Source: Autumnicola patrickiae (GTDB lineage Bacteria; Bacteroidota; Bacteroidia; Flavobacteriales; Flavobacteriaceae). From it: 64,000 nucleotides of DNA. The stretch is from contig NZ_JAVRHM010000006.1 of the NCBI RefSeq assembly GCF_031846525.1, positions 62,001 through 126,000 of the forward strand, in the 5' to 3' direction. Below, one piece after another: positions 1 to 8,481 of this stretch. Position numbers and translations under genes: made by a program. The notes beneath the pieces were generated by a model that was not told the DNA's origin, ran no database searches, and saw only the letters and a list, made by a program, of their open reading frames with translations. How positions within the stretch are numbered: the stretch's first letter is position 1; every line of letters starts with the position of its first letter.

Positions 1-128
1 AGTAACTTTTTGGAATGACCACAAAAATATACAATTTCATCCACATTGTATGACCTCTTTAACTGCAAAAAACCTTACAAATCCCTCCTGGAATCTATAA
101 GGTTTTCACCTTTTAAAATTGCAAGTAT

Positions 129-1151
129 TTAGTCCAGATCAAACCTTAGACCGAGAGAAAAATTGTTTAATTCTGCATTAGGATCCTGGAAGATTGGATT
201 AAGATCGTACTTTGCATACAGCGAAGTTGCTCCCCAGCCTATATATCCACTAAGACCGTAGACAAAATCATTAGTGTTATAGTCGCTTTTAAGCTTTTCC
301 TTTACGTTATCCCCATCCTGATCATACTTCAGTTTTTGGCGCTCTCCTATGTTAAATCCGGCGTAACCTCCAAGTCCAACTTTAAACATTTCATTAGTGT
401 CAAATTTCACACCTTTATAAGATTCATAACGTCTGGAAGGACCAAATTCAAAGTGTACAGGAAAAACCAGGTTGTCCATTCTAAATTTTGATTTATCCAG
501 ATTATACTCAAACTCTTCTAAAGAAGTAAGATCACCATCTTCAACAAAATAGCGGTTATCTGTAGGTTTTAGTCCGTTTAACTGAAACGAAACTCCGTAT
601 TTTATTCTTAACCAGTTCGATTTTTCAAAAACACGGGTATTCCACGCCCATCCTATTTCAAAAAAGCGGCTACCACCAATTTTAAAATTTGAATCCTGTA
701 TTGACTGCCCATCAGAAAGCGCATTGTTGAATCCGGCAGCAATAACAAATTCTGAAGTTGTCCTGGCGTAATAATTTTCGTCTTCTTCCCGGCTCGGTTC
801 AGAGTCAAATCTCCAGAAACTATCAGATTCATCTTCCTCCTCTTCGCCCCGGGAAAGCAGCGCAATCCTGTTATCCAAAATAGCCACCCGGTTTTCTATA
901 TTTAAAGCATGTTTTTTTGCGGCTTCCTTTTTCTGTTTTTCAGCTTCCTGTCTGGTTATTTCTCCATTGTCCAACTGAGAATTTATTCTCTCTACTTTTT
1001 CCTTTAAGGACGCTTTTTCTTCAGCAACAATTTCTTCTTTTTCCTTCTGAAGGTTTTCTATTTTTTCAGCATTTTCATTTTCGTAAGTCTGCGCCTCGCA
1101 AACTCCGTAACTGAATAAACTAAGAGCAACGTAAAAAATAACAGTTTTCAT
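129..1151 (-). CDS. Outer-membrane beta-barrel protein with coiled-coil N-terminus
   Basis: Predicted 340-residue exported protein, last gene of an ECF sigma operon. The ATG at 1151 is chosen because it opens a clear signal peptide (MKTVIFYVALSLFSYGVCEAQ, less one residue at either end); the longer reading frame upstream adds a non-signal leader. After the signal comes a charged helical region of about 90 residues rich in K and E (likely coiled coil), a run of acidic residues (EEEEDESD), then alternating aromatic/polar strands and a final segment ending in FDLD that looks like an outer-membrane barrel. It lies 91 bp downstream of the anti-sigma-like gene, so it may be a target or partner of that pair. 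The exact family is not recognised; porin-like placement is inference. Confidence 0.7.
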   Translation of the reverse strand: MKTVIFYVALSLFSYGVCEAQTYENENAEKIENLQKEKEEIVAEEKASLKEKVERINSQLDNGEITRQEAEKQKKEAAKKHALNIENRVAILDNRIALLSRGEEEEDESDSFWRFDSEPSREEDENYYARTTSEFVIAAGFNNALSDGQSIQDSNFKIGGSRFFEIGWAWNTRVFEKSNWLRIKYGVSFQLNGLKPTDNRYFVEDGDLTSLEEFEYNLDKSKFRMDNLVFPVHFEFGPSRRYESYKGVKFDTNEMFKVGLGGYAGFNIGERQKLKYDQDGDNVKEKLKSDYNTNDFVYGLSGYIGWGATSLYAKYDLNPIFQDPNAELNNFSLGLRFDLD

Positions 1152-1242
1152 AATTTTTGGTTTTTTAGTGAAGGATTTCTCCTCCAGGTTGATTGATGAT
1201 TGACCCTGCCGGGTATGGTGATGATTATTTATATTAATTAGT

Positions 1243-2025
1243 CTAATTATTTCTTGTTGCAACTGCAGTCCTGGCTCGCACAAAGCCATCTTTTAGCATT
1301 TCGAAGACTTTATCTCTAAAAGAAGCATCCAGTTCTTCCTCTACATCTTCCAACAGCGAAAGGGCATCTACAGATCCCGCAGTATATCGAAATTGTGAAG
1401 TTTTGCTTATCTCCTTTGCGGCACTTGCCAGCAGTTGGTCCACTTCTTCATTTGTCATTTCATCCCCATGAGCCTCTTTGGCGTTTACTTCAGCAATTAT
1501 CTGCTCCAATTTGCTCTCAAACACCTCATTTTCGACCATTTCCTCTTCGGAAGCAGCTATTTCACTGATTTCCGCGGAATTTTCTACTCTTTTCTCCGGA
1601 ATTTCAACATCTACAGCGGCTATCTGCGCTTTTTCGATTGTTTTTTGCTCTTTCTGAAGAGTTTTCTCTTTATCAGATTGCATTTTTTCCTCTTCTACCT
1701 TAATTTCTTCGGAAGCAAGTTCTGCTTCAGGTCGATAATTGCCATTTTCAGGGGTCGGCTTATTTTCTTCAATTTCTTCCGTAGGATTATCTACGATTGA
1801 AGGTGTAGTGCCTAAAATTTCAGTTTTCGCCACAAAGGTTCCAATGAGAAGCGCTGTAACTGCCGCAGCGGCCATTCCCATCCACCATTTACGACTAATT
1901 CCAGATGATTTTCTCTCTTCAGCATCCAATCTGCTGCTCAATTTGTCCCAGCTGTTTTCAGAAGGCGATATTTGCCTTTTTTCGAGCTGCTCCTTAATAT
2001 GTTTTTCAAATTTATCTGGTGCCAT
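1243..2025 (-). CDS. Anti-sigma-factor-like single-pass membrane protein
   Basis: A 260-residue protein whose ATG at 2025 overlaps the end of the ECF sigma gene by 14 nt, indicating translational coupling. The N-terminal 45 residues (ENSWDKLSSRL) resemble the cytoplasmic segment of Bacteroidota anti-sigma-like proteins. A membrane helix follows (about residues 47-67, WWMGMAAAAVTALLIG), then a long Glu/Lys-rich periplasmic region. There is no zinc-finger HxxxCxxC motif, so an anti-sigma role rests on gene position and topology. Part of the linker (PENGNYRP) is encoded by a copy of a dispersed repeat found elsewhere in the window between genes. The C-terminal 70 residues are helical and of unknown function. 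Confidence 0.65.
   Translation of the reverse strand: MAPDKFEKHIKEQLEKRQISPSENSWDKLSSRLDAEERKSSGISRKWWMGMAAAAVTALLIGTFVAKTEILGTTPSIVDNPTEEIEENKPTPENGNYRPEAELASEEIKVEEEKMQSDKEKTLQKEQKTIEKAQIAAVDVEIPEKRVENSAEISEIAASEEEMVENEVFESKLEQIIAEVNAKEAHGDEMTNEEVDQLLASAAKEISKTSQFRYTAGSVDALSLLEDVEEELDASFRDKVFEMLKDGFVRARTAVATRNN
1730..1759 (+). repeat. Dispersed near-palindromic element inside a coding region
   Basis: The plus strand reads GGTCGATAATTGCCATTTTC, the core of the element otherwise seen between genes (for example at 18937 and 20225). Here it lies in the variable linker of the anti-sigma-like gene and, read on the minus strand, encodes ENGNYR. Confidence 0.6.
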
Positions 2026-2575
2026 AACCTGTAGTACTTTGTGATTTTAATTTCTCCTGCAACATTTTTCTCGCTTTAAACAATTGGGATTTCGAAGTTC
2101 CTTCAGAAATATTCAGCATTTCCGAAATCTCGCTGTGTTTATATCCTTCTACGGCATACATTACAAAAACCATCCGGTAACCTTCGGGAAGATCATCGAT
2201 TAATCGCTGCAAATGCGCCACTTCTAATTCAGAATTAATATTGTTCCCACTTTCAGAAAAATCAGCCATTTCTTCCTGCTCAAATTCTACTTTGTGATTT
2301 GCACGCAAAAAAGAAATTGCCTCCCTAACCATTATTTTCCGGATCCAGCCTTCAAAACTTCCTTCTCCTTTAAATGAATTTAGATTGGTGAAAACCTTAA
2401 AAAACCCATTCAGCATTACCTCTTCAGCATGATGAAGATCTTTAATATACTGCCTGCAAACGCTCAACATTTTTCCCGAATGTATCTCGTACAGCCGCTG
2501 TTGCGCCTCCCGGTTATTGTTGGCAGCACGCTTGATAAGTCGCGTATCGTTTTTAAAAAGCTGAATTACTTTCAC
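2012..2575 (-). CDS. RNA polymerase sigma-70 factor, ECF subfamily
   Basis: A 187-residue ECF sigma factor. Region 2 is visible around residues 25-95 (AEEVMLNGFFKVF, then GSFEGWIRKIMVREAISFLR) and region 4 around 125-180 (LPEGYRMVFVMYAVEGYKHSEISEMLNISEGTSKSQLFKARKML, shown here as its helix-turn-helix signature EISEMLNISEGTSKSQLF). The start is GTG at 2575; no in-frame ATG upstream gives a better N-terminus. It heads a minus-strand operon with an anti-sigma-like protein and a barrel protein. A GCAAC-N17-CGTC element 35 nt upstream of the start suggests that it transcribes its own operon. The stimulus is unknown. Confidence 0.9.
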   Translation of the reverse strand: MKVIQLFKNDTRLIKRAANNNREAQQRLYEIHSGKMLSVCRQYIKDLHHAEEVMLNGFFKVFTNLNSFKGEGSFEGWIRKIMVREAISFLRANHKVEFEQEEMADFSESGNNINSELEVAHLQRLIDDLPEGYRMVFVMYAVEGYKHSEISEMLNISEGTSKSQLFKARKMLQEKLKSQSTTGYGTR

Positions 2576-2609
2576 CTGACAATTGTTATTAGAGCCTTCT
2601 ATTTATATA

Positions 2610-2636
2610 GACGCAGAAAAGTTACAAAAGGTTGCC
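2610..2636 (-). promoter_or_regulatory. Candidate ECF-type autoregulated promoter
   Basis: On the minus strand GGCAAC (2636-2631) is followed after 17 nt by CGTC (2613-2610). This is the shape of an ECF -35/-10 pair and sits 35 nt upstream of the sigma gene's GTG. The second sigma operon has the same arrangement at 23683-23707. Confidence 0.6.
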
Positions 2637-2694
2637 TGACCCTATAATTTTTTATTGAAATTTCTTCTGAAGAAAAGATCATTTAGAAATTACA

Positions 2695-2724
2695 GCTCGA
2701 AAATTGCCATTTTGAGCACGTGCC
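2695..2724 (+). repeat. Dispersed near-palindromic intergenic element
   Basis: GCTC-G-AAAA-TTGCCA-TTTT-GAGC forms an imperfect hairpin (arms 2695-2703 and 2710-2717). It lies between the divergent sigma and pseudouridine synthase genes, just upstream of the latter's -7 box. It belongs to the repeat family described in the findings. Confidence 0.65.
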
Positions 2725-2743
2725 TATTGGGATTTAAATCTTG

Positions 2744-2751
2744 TATCTTTG
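2744..2751 (+). promoter_or_regulatory. Bacteroidota -7 promoter box (TATCTTTG)
   Basis: A perfect TAnnTTTG box. A TTG that could start the reading frame at 2749 lies inside the box, so the real start must be the ATG at 2770. Confidence 0.8.
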
Positions 2752-2769
2752 CAAAACAGAATTCATTTT

Positions 2770-3609
2770 ATGTCTGAAATTAAACTTACCAGAATCAATA
2801 AATACCTGAGTGAAGTGGGCTACTGCTCACGACGGGAAGCCGATAAATTAATCGAACAGGGCAGAATTACCCTTAATGGAAAAGTCCCTGAAATGGGAAC
2901 TAAAGTTGCTCCCGGAGATGAAGTGCGGGTAAATGGAAAATTAGTTTCCAAAGAAGAACTTAAGGAGCCGAATGTTTATCTGGCTTTTAATAAGCCTGTG
3001 GGTATTGTTTGCACTACAGACACGCGGGTGGAAAAGGATAATATTATTGATTACATTAATTATCCCAAACGGATTTTCCCAATCGGCCGGCTGGACAAAC
3101 CCAGTGAAGGATTGATTTTCCTTACCAACGATGGCGATATTGTAAATAAGATCCTGCGTGCCCGTAACAACCACGAGAAGGAATATATTGTAAGTGTTAA
3201 TAAACCAATTACAAAGGATTTCATAAACCGAATGGGCTCCGGAATCCCAATTCTGGGCACAACCACCAAAAAATGTGAGGTAGAACAATTAGGCAAATAT
3301 GAATTTCGAATCATTCTTACCCAGGGATTAAACAGGCAGATTAGAAGGATGTGCGAATTTTTAGGCTACGAAGTTACCTCCTTAAAGCGCATCAGGATTA
3401 TGAATGTGCAACTGGATGTACCCGTGGGAAAATGGCGGGAACTAACCGAAGATGAGCTTAAAATCATCGACACAATGGTAGATGAGTCGGTAAAGACTGA
3501 AGAAGCCTCTAAAATCAACAATTCCGGCAGAAAAGAACATTCTGCAAAGCGTAATCAGAAGAAAGAAAGCACTCATAAAGCCAGGCGCAACCGTAGGGAC
3601 AAATCTTAA
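2770..3609 (+). CDS. rluF: 23S rRNA pseudouridine synthase, RluF type
   Basis: A 279-residue RsuA/RluB/E/F-family enzyme that isomerises uridine in 23S rRNA (the RluF type acts near U2604). An N-terminal S4 RNA-binding domain (RINKYLSEVGYCSRREADKL) is followed by the catalytic domain with the signature GRLDKPSEGLIFLTNDGD, whose Asp is the expected nucleophile, and RQIRRMCEFLGYEV. The C-terminal 40 residues are a Lys/Arg-rich tail, probably an RNA-binding extension. The start at 2770 is set by the promoter box, which overlaps the only earlier start. It is transcribed away from the sigma operon. Confidence 0.9.
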   Translation: MSEIKLTRINKYLSEVGYCSRREADKLIEQGRITLNGKVPEMGTKVAPGDEVRVNGKLVSKEELKEPNVYLAFNKPVGIVCTTDTRVEKDNIIDYINYPKRIFPIGRLDKPSEGLIFLTNDGDIVNKILRARNNHEKEYIVSVNKPITKDFINRMGSGIPILGTTTKKCEVEQLGKYEFRIILTQGLNRQIRRMCEFLGYEVTSLKRIRIMNVQLDVPVGKWRELTEDELKIIDTMVDESVKTEEASKINNSGRKEHSAKRNQKKESTHKARRNRRDKS

Positions 3610-3734
3610 CAGATTATTAGCGCGGGCATTAGCCGTGATCTAAAGATATCTTGTTAATTTTAAACGAAATTGATTTACTCTGGTTCCTCAAATCAAAGTG
3701 AATTTTTTAATGAGCTATAAATTACCCAGCACAA

Positions 3735-4157
3735 ATGAAAATACAACCTTTCCATCTTGCTATACCCGTATCTGACCTTGAGAAGTGCAGAAAGTTCTAT
3801 AAGGAAACGCTTGGATGTGGAGAAGGACGTAGTAGTGATCATTGGGTGGATTTCAATTTTTTTGGACATCAGCTGGTAATTCATTATAAAGAACCCGAAA
3901 AAACTGCGGCTGCAGCCAGCAATCCTGTAGACGGAAAAGATGTTCCAATCCCACACTTTGGTGTGGTATTACAATGGGATGTTTTTCAGGAATTCTCCAA
4001 GATATTGCAATCCAAAGGCATTGATTTTGTCATCGAACCTTATATTCGTTTTGAAGGACAGGTAGGTGAACAGGCTACAATGTTTTTTAAAGATCCATGT
4101 GGAAATGCTTTAGAATTTAAAGCATTTAAAAACATGGACCAGCTTTTTGCCAAGTAA
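3735..4157 (+). CDS. VOC/glyoxalase-family protein
   Basis: A 140-residue single-subunit member of the vicinal oxygen chelate superfamily (glyoxalase I, dioxygenases, bleomycin resistance). The first half-module FHLAIPVSDLEKCRKFYKE carries the usual metal-binding His; the second carries PHFGVVLQWD and ends with FFKDPCGNALEFKAF, whose Glu is the second-module metal ligand. The substrate cannot be deduced. It lies 16 bp upstream of the AI-2E-type permease and probably shares its transcript, though the functions are not obviously linked. Confidence 0.85.
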   Translation: MKIQPFHLAIPVSDLEKCRKFYKETLGCGEGRSSDHWVDFNFFGHQLVIHYKEPEKTAAAASNPVDGKDVPIPHFGVVLQWDVFQEFSKILQSKGIDFVIEPYIRFEGQVGEQATMFFKDPCGNALEFKAFKNMDQLFAK

Positions 4158-4173
4158 CCTCAACTAAAATTAT

Positions 4174-5193
4174 ATGAACACATTAAAACCGGCTCTGGTA
4201 CGTCAGATTTTCGTGCTATTGCTAATTCTTTTTTTAGCGGTTTTAATTTTTAAGGAAATTATTCCCTATTTGTCGGGAGTACTTGGTGCCATTACACTTT
4301 ACGCGCTGCTTATAAACTGGATGAGAAAACTGCTAATCCGGGGATGGAAGCCCAGTCTCGCAGCAGCCTTTTTAATGACAGGTTCTTTTGTGTGCATTCT
4401 AGTGCCGGTAACAATAATTGTGCTAATGCTTTCCTCTAAGATTGGAAAAGCAGTGGCAAATTCAGAAAGGGTGGTTTCTGCTATAAAGGAACAGACATTT
4501 ATTTTAGAAGATTATTTTAATTATAATTTAAGCCAGACAATCGATACTTCCTCTGTAACCAGCTGGATTTCCACAAATCTTCAAAGTTTGGCGGGAGGCA
4601 CTTTTGATGCTTTTATAGCAATAGGGATAATGTATTTTATGCTCTATTATATGCTTACAAACCGAGAAGCTTTAAAAGACTCCCTTATTGCTTATATTCC
4701 GTTAGGTAAGGATAATATTACCCATATTGGTGAAGAAAGCAATCAGCTGGTAAAATCAAATGCGCTAGGAATACCACTTGTAGCTTTAAGCCAGGGAATT
4801 ATTGCTTTAATAGGGTATCTAATTATAGGTGTTCCTGATCCCTTTTTCTGGTTTGTAATAACAGCGGTTGGATCTATGATTCCCTTTATTGGTACAGCAC
4901 TAGGGATATTACCGGTTACCATTCTACTTCTTGCACAGGGCCAAAATTTACAGGCCATTGCAATTTTAATTTATGGACTTGTAGTGGTAGGAGCAACAGA
5001 TAATATTATTCGTCTTTACGTATTAGAAAAACTGGCGAGCGTGCACCCGCTAATCACCCTTTTTGGAGTAGTTGTGGGCGTACCTTTATTTGGCTTTATT
5101 GGATTAATATTTGGACCTATCCTTATCTCTTTGTTTTTATTGATCCTTAAGATCTATAAAAAAGAATACGGTAATGGTCATGATACATTGTAA
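4174..5193 (+). CDS. AI-2E family transporter (PerM/YdiK-like permease)
   Basis: A 339-residue integral membrane protein of the AI-2E exporter family. Two hydrophobic helices open the protein, followed by a pair near 60-85, a soluble stretch (about 90-135) and a block of C-terminal helices. The region FFWFVITAVGSMIPFIGTALGILPV and the later DNIIRLYVLEKLASVHPL match the family's conserved core. Members have been linked to autoinducer-2 export, Na+/H+ antiport or undefined export, so the substrate is unknown. It sits between a VOC protein and a DUF1232 protein (27 bp to the latter), all on the plus strand. Confidence 0.88.
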   Translation: MNTLKPALVRQIFVLLLILFLAVLIFKEIIPYLSGVLGAITLYALLINWMRKLLIRGWKPSLAAAFLMTGSFVCILVPVTIIVLMLSSKIGKAVANSERVVSAIKEQTFILEDYFNYNLSQTIDTSSVTSWISTNLQSLAGGTFDAFIAIGIMYFMLYYMLTNREALKDSLIAYIPLGKDNITHIGEESNQLVKSNALGIPLVALSQGIIALIGYLIIGVPDPFFWFVITAVGSMIPFIGTALGILPVTILLLAQGQNLQAIAILIYGLVVVGATDNIIRLYVLEKLASVHPLITLFGVVVGVPLFGFIGLIFGPILISLFLLILKIYKKEYGNGHDTL

Positions 5194-5220
5194 CAGGAAT
5201 AAATAATTAAAATGTAAATT

Positions 5221-5649
5221 ATGTTAGAAAAAAAACTCAAAGAATTAGACGAGAAGTACCTGAAAGAAGGAGCCTCTAAAATTGATGACGGAGATGTAAA
5301 AATTGCTGCGGAAAACCAGGAGCAAATTTCAGACAAGATACTTAATTCCAGTATGTTGAAAAAATATACCGAAATAGGTAAATTGATGTTTGGTATGCTA
5401 CAGGATTACCGCAGCGGCACTTACAGAAACATACCCTGGTTTTCAATCGCTGCTATTACCTTCGCATTTTTATATATTCTGAATCCTTTTGATATTGTAC
5501 CTGATTTTATTCCGGGACTGGGATACATAGATGATTTTGCAATCATGACGATAACCCTGAGATTCCTGGAAACCGATTTACATAGCTATCTTGACTGGAA
5601 ACTCGCTGAAGGAGATTCTGAAGAAGAGGAAGAACCAGAATTTGCGTAA
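5221..5649 (+). CDS. DUF1232 (YkvA-like) membrane protein
   Basis: A 142-residue protein. The C-terminal half carries the DUF1232 signature: a hydrophobic helix followed by LNPFDIVPDFIPGLGYIDDFAI. The N-terminal 60 residues are charged and helical. The family is widespread but its role is unknown. It is the last gene of a plus-strand trio and converges on folD with only 6 bp between the stop codons. Confidence 0.88.
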   Translation: MLEKKLKELDEKYLKEGASKIDDGDVKIAAENQEQISDKILNSSMLKKYTEIGKLMFGMLQDYRSGTYRNIPWFSIAAITFAFLYILNPFDIVPDFIPGLGYIDDFAIMTITLRFLETDLHSYLDWKLAEGDSEEEEEPEFA

Positions 5650-5655
5650 TTAGTT

Positions 5656-6549
5656 TTACTGTTGTTTTTTTAGTGCTCTGTGACGTTCTCTGGCCAGCAA
5701 AGTATTCTTTAGCAGCATAGAAACCGTCATAGGGCCTACTCCTCCAGGTACCGGAGTAATATAAGATGCACGTTTACTTACGTTTTCGAAATCCACATCT
5801 CCTTTAATAATATATCCTCGCGGACTATCTTCATCTGGAACCCGTGTGATTCCAACATCGATTATAACCGCATCATCTTTAATCATTTCCCCTTTAAGAA
5901 AATCAGGGATACCAACGGCGATAATAATAATATCTGCCTGGGAAGTAATTTGGGTAATGTTCTTAGTGAATTCGTGGGTAAGCGTAACGGTAGAATTCCC
6001 CGGAAATCCGCTACGTCCCATTAAAATACTCATTGGTCTCCCCACAATATAACTTCTACCAATTACTACAGTATGTTTTCCTTTGGTGGGAATGTCGTAT
6101 CGCTCCAGTAATTCCAATATCCCGAAAGGTGTCGCCGGAATAAAGGAGGTCATATCAAAAGCCATTTTCCCAAAATTCGTAGGATGAAATCCATCCACAT
6201 CTTTGTCGGGATCTACAGCTAGTAATACTTTTTGAGTATCGATTTGTTTGGGTAGTGGAAGTTGAACAATAAAACCATCGATATCATCATTCTGGTTTAA
6301 TTCTTCAATCTTATCCAGCAACTCCAGTTCACTCACGGTAGAAGGCAATCTGTAAAGAGAAGATTCAAAACCTACCTGCTTGCAGGATTTTACTTTACTA
6401 TTTACGTAAGTAAGGCTCGCACCGTCGTTTCCAACAATAATTGCAGCCAAATGCGGAACTTTTTCTCCGCGTTCTTTCATTTTTGTAACCTCTTCAGCAA
6501 TTTCATTTTTAATGTCGTTGCTGATTTTCTTACCGTCGAGTATTGTCAT
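5656..6549 (-). CDS. folD: Methylenetetrahydrofolate dehydrogenase / cyclohydrolase FolD
   Basis: A 297-residue bifunctional cytosolic enzyme interconverting 5,10-methylene-THF, 5,10-methenyl-THF and 10-formyl-THF. Visible signatures are YVNSKVKSCKQVGF with the catalytic Lys, DGFIVQLPLP, the NADP-binding region VVIGRSYIVGRPM and the C-terminal motif YITPVPGGVGPMTVSMLL. Length is normal for the family. It may be cotranscribed with the upstream four-helix-bundle gene and ffh (all minus), although heptamer repeats lie between the genes. The product 10-formyl-THF is the substrate of PurU, encoded at 59.3 kb. Confidence 0.96.
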   Translation of the reverse strand: MTILDGKKISNDIKNEIAEEVTKMKERGEKVPHLAAIIVGNDGASLTYVNSKVKSCKQVGFESSLYRLPSTVSELELLDKIEELNQNDDIDGFIVQLPLPKQIDTQKVLLAVDPDKDVDGFHPTNFGKMAFDMTSFIPATPFGILELLERYDIPTKGKHTVVIGRSYIVGRPMSILMGRSGFPGNSTVTLTHEFTKNITQITSQADIIIIAVGIPDFLKGEMIKDDAVIIDVGITRVPDEDSPRGYIIKGDVDFENVSKRASYITPVPGGVGPMTVSMLLKNTLLARERHRALKKQQ

Positions 6550-6550
6550 A

Positions 6551-6585
6551 TTTCAGTTAGCAGTGTTCAGTCTCAGTTTGCAGTC
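6551..6585. repeat. Degenerate 7-bp tandem repeat
   Basis: Imperfect heptamers of the type TTTCAGT, TAGCAGT, GTTCAGT, CTCAGTT, TGCAGTC run between the folD start and the end of the four-helix-bundle gene. Confidence 0.6.
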
Positions 6586-6955
6586 ATTCTTTACTTGCTC
6601 CAAACCTAGCAGGATTGTTTATCATATAGTTTAGCAGTTTTCCAACTTCTAAACTTTTTTGGTTTAGTTCTTCTTTGGTATTTTTATTAATATACTCACA
6701 AGCATAAGCAAATTCTAACCAACTTTGAGTTTCAGCATTTTCAGCATCACTATCAGTTAATTTACTGATAAAGTGATTAGGATACCGCCGCTTTCGATAA
6801 GCTTCCGCAACATTCGCACATACCGATCGCGAACTTCTTCTGATCTGATCTGTTAAGGAATACCTCTCTTCTTTTGGAAATTCCTTTGTCAGGTTAAAAA
6901 TGTCCATTGCAAGGCCAAAACCAATTTCATAAACCTTTAATGATCTAAAATCCAT
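6584..6955 (-). CDS. Four-helix bundle protein (S23/IVS family)
   Basis: A 123-residue all-helical protein of the family first seen in 23S rRNA intervening sequences (also related to Avd). The diagnostic segment is FPKEERYSLTDQIRRSSRSV followed by CANVAEAYRKRRY, then a third and fourth helix containing DAENAETQSWLEFA. Such proteins form basic pentameric barrels that may bind nucleic acid; the cellular role is unknown. The gene sits alone between folD and ffh and is bracketed on both sides by heptamer repeats, which suggests that it entered as a small cassette. Confidence 0.9.
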   Translation of the reverse strand: MDFRSLKVYEIGFGLAMDIFNLTKEFPKEERYSLTDQIRRSSRSVCANVAEAYRKRRYPNHFISKLTDSDAENAETQSWLEFAYACEYINKNTKEELNQKSLEVGKLLNYMINNPARFGASKE

Positions 6956-6966
6956 TAATTCGAAAT

Positions 6967-6993
6967 TTTACTGCCTACTGCCCCTGCAAACTG
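6967..6993. repeat. Degenerate 7-bp tandem repeat
   Basis: TTTTACT, GCCTACT, GCCCCTG, CAAACTG heptamers lie between ffh and the four-helix-bundle gene, mirroring the repeat at 6551-6585. Confidence 0.5.
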
Positions 6994-6998
6994 ATTTT

Positions 6999-8327
6999 TT
7001 ACTTCATCCCCTTCATCATATTCATCATCTGCCGGCCGCCGCCACCTTGCATCATCTTCATCATTTTCCCCATCTGGTTGAATTGCTTCAAGAGCTGATT
7101 AACTTCCTGAACAGAAGTTCCTGATCCTTTTCCGATTCTTTTCTTTCTGCTGGAATTGATGATTTTCGGGTTACTTCTTTCTTCCGGAGTCATTGAATGG
7201 ATTATCGCTTCAATCCCTTTAAAGGCATCATCATCAATATCTACATCCTTCAGCATTTTTCCTGCTCCCGGAATCATCCCAAGAAGATCTTTCATAGAAC
7301 CCATCTTCTTAATTTGCTGAAGCTGATTCAGAAAATCATCAAATCCGAATTTATTTTTGGCAATTTTCTTCTGAAGCTTTCTCGCTTCCTCTTCATCATA
7401 CTGCTCCTGGGCACGTTCCACAAGGGAAACAACGTCTCCCATCCCCAAAATCCTGTCGGCCATACGGGAAGGATAGAACACATCCATCGCATCCATCTTT
7501 TCACCGGTACCAATAAATTTGATTGGTTTGTTTACAACAGATTTAATCGAGATTGCAGCACCACCACGAGTATCACCATCTAATTTGGTAAGGATAACCC
7601 CGTCAAAATTAAGGCGCTCGTTAAAAGTCTTCGCTGTATTCACTGCATCCTGCCCGGTCATGGAATCTACCACAAACAACGTCTCCTGTGGCTGGATGGC
7701 ACTGTGAATATTTGCAATTTCGGTCATCATCGCCTCGTCTATCGCCAGACGACCCGCGGTATCTATGATCACCACATTGTGTCCGTTTTCTTTAGCATAC
7801 GCAATCGCAGCTTTGGAAATTGCAACCGGATCCTGATTTCCTTCATCACTAAAAACCTCAACGCCAACCTGTTCTCCAACGACGTGAAGCTGATTGATCG
7901 CCGCCGGCCTGTAAACATCACAGGCAACCAAAAGTGGTTTTTTAGTTTTTTTATTTTTAAGATAATTCGCAAGTTTTGCCGAGAATGTTGTTTTACCACT
8001 ACCCTGTAAACCGGACATTAAAATAACCGACGGATTACCTGATAAGTTAACTCCTGCAGCTTCACCACCCATGAGTTGGGTTAGTTCGTCTTTTACAAGT
8101 TTCACCAACATCTGGCCCGGTTTTAAGGCCGTAAGTACATCCTGTCCAAGAGCCTTTTCCTTAACCTTGCTGGTAAATTCCTTTGCAATTTTATAGTTAA
8201 CATCGGCATCTACCAAAGCCCGCCGCACTTCCTTTAAAGTCTCTGCAACGTTAATTTCAGTAATCTGGCCATGCCCTTTTAAGACATGAAAGGCATTGTC
8301 TAACTTGTCACTTAAATTATCAAACAT
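6999..8327 (-). CDS. ffh: Signal recognition particle GTPase Ffh
   Basis: A 442-residue SRP54 homologue that binds signal sequences of nascent membrane proteins with SRP RNA and delivers them to FtsY. The N domain is followed by the G domain with GLQGSGKTTFSAKLA (G1), DTAGRLAID (G3) and TKLDGDTRGG (G4). The C-terminal M domain is rich in Met (GKMMKMMQGGGGRQMMNMM). Length is typical. A good promoter (TTTG-N19-TATCTTTG on the minus strand) lies just upstream. SRP RNA is not encoded nearby. Confidence 0.97.
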   Translation of the reverse strand: MFDNLSDKLDNAFHVLKGHGQITEINVAETLKEVRRALVDADVNYKIAKEFTSKVKEKALGQDVLTALKPGQMLVKLVKDELTQLMGGEAAGVNLSGNPSVILMSGLQGSGKTTFSAKLANYLKNKKTKKPLLVACDVYRPAAINQLHVVGEQVGVEVFSDEGNQDPVAISKAAIAYAKENGHNVVIIDTAGRLAIDEAMMTEIANIHSAIQPQETLFVVDSMTGQDAVNTAKTFNERLNFDGVILTKLDGDTRGGAAISIKSVVNKPIKFIGTGEKMDAMDVFYPSRMADRILGMGDVVSLVERAQEQYDEEEARKLQKKIAKNKFGFDDFLNQLQQIKKMGSMKDLLGMIPGAGKMLKDVDIDDDAFKGIEAIIHSMTPEERSNPKIINSSRKKRIGKGSGTSVQEVNQLLKQFNQMGKMMKMMQGGGGRQMMNMMKGMK

Positions 8328-8352
8328 ATTCTTGCTACGTTTTTAAGAGTTG

Positions 8353-8383
8353 CAAAGATAAGGATTGGCAACTTAGTTACAAA
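8353..8383 (-). promoter_or_regulatory. ffh promoter (TTTG-N19-TATCTTTG)
   Basis: On the minus strand the -33 TTTG (8383-8380) and the -7 TATCTTTG (8360-8353) are separated by exactly 19 nt, the Bacteroidota consensus. It is 25 nt upstream of the ffh ATG. Confidence 0.85.
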
Positions 8384-8424
8384 GGCAGTTATGCGGAAAA
8401 GATTGAAGATTAAAATGTTTCCCA

Positions 8425-8457
8425 ACAAAAAAACCACCATACAAAGTACAGTGGTTT
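8425..8457 (-). terminator. Rho-independent terminator of the DEAD-box helicase gene
   Basis: On the minus strand AAACCAC (8457-8451) pairs with GTGGTTT (8437-8431), followed by TTTTG. It lies 25 bp beyond the helicase stop codon. Confidence 0.7.
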
Positions 8458-8481
8458 ATAAATCAAAATTTATTCTGAAAC

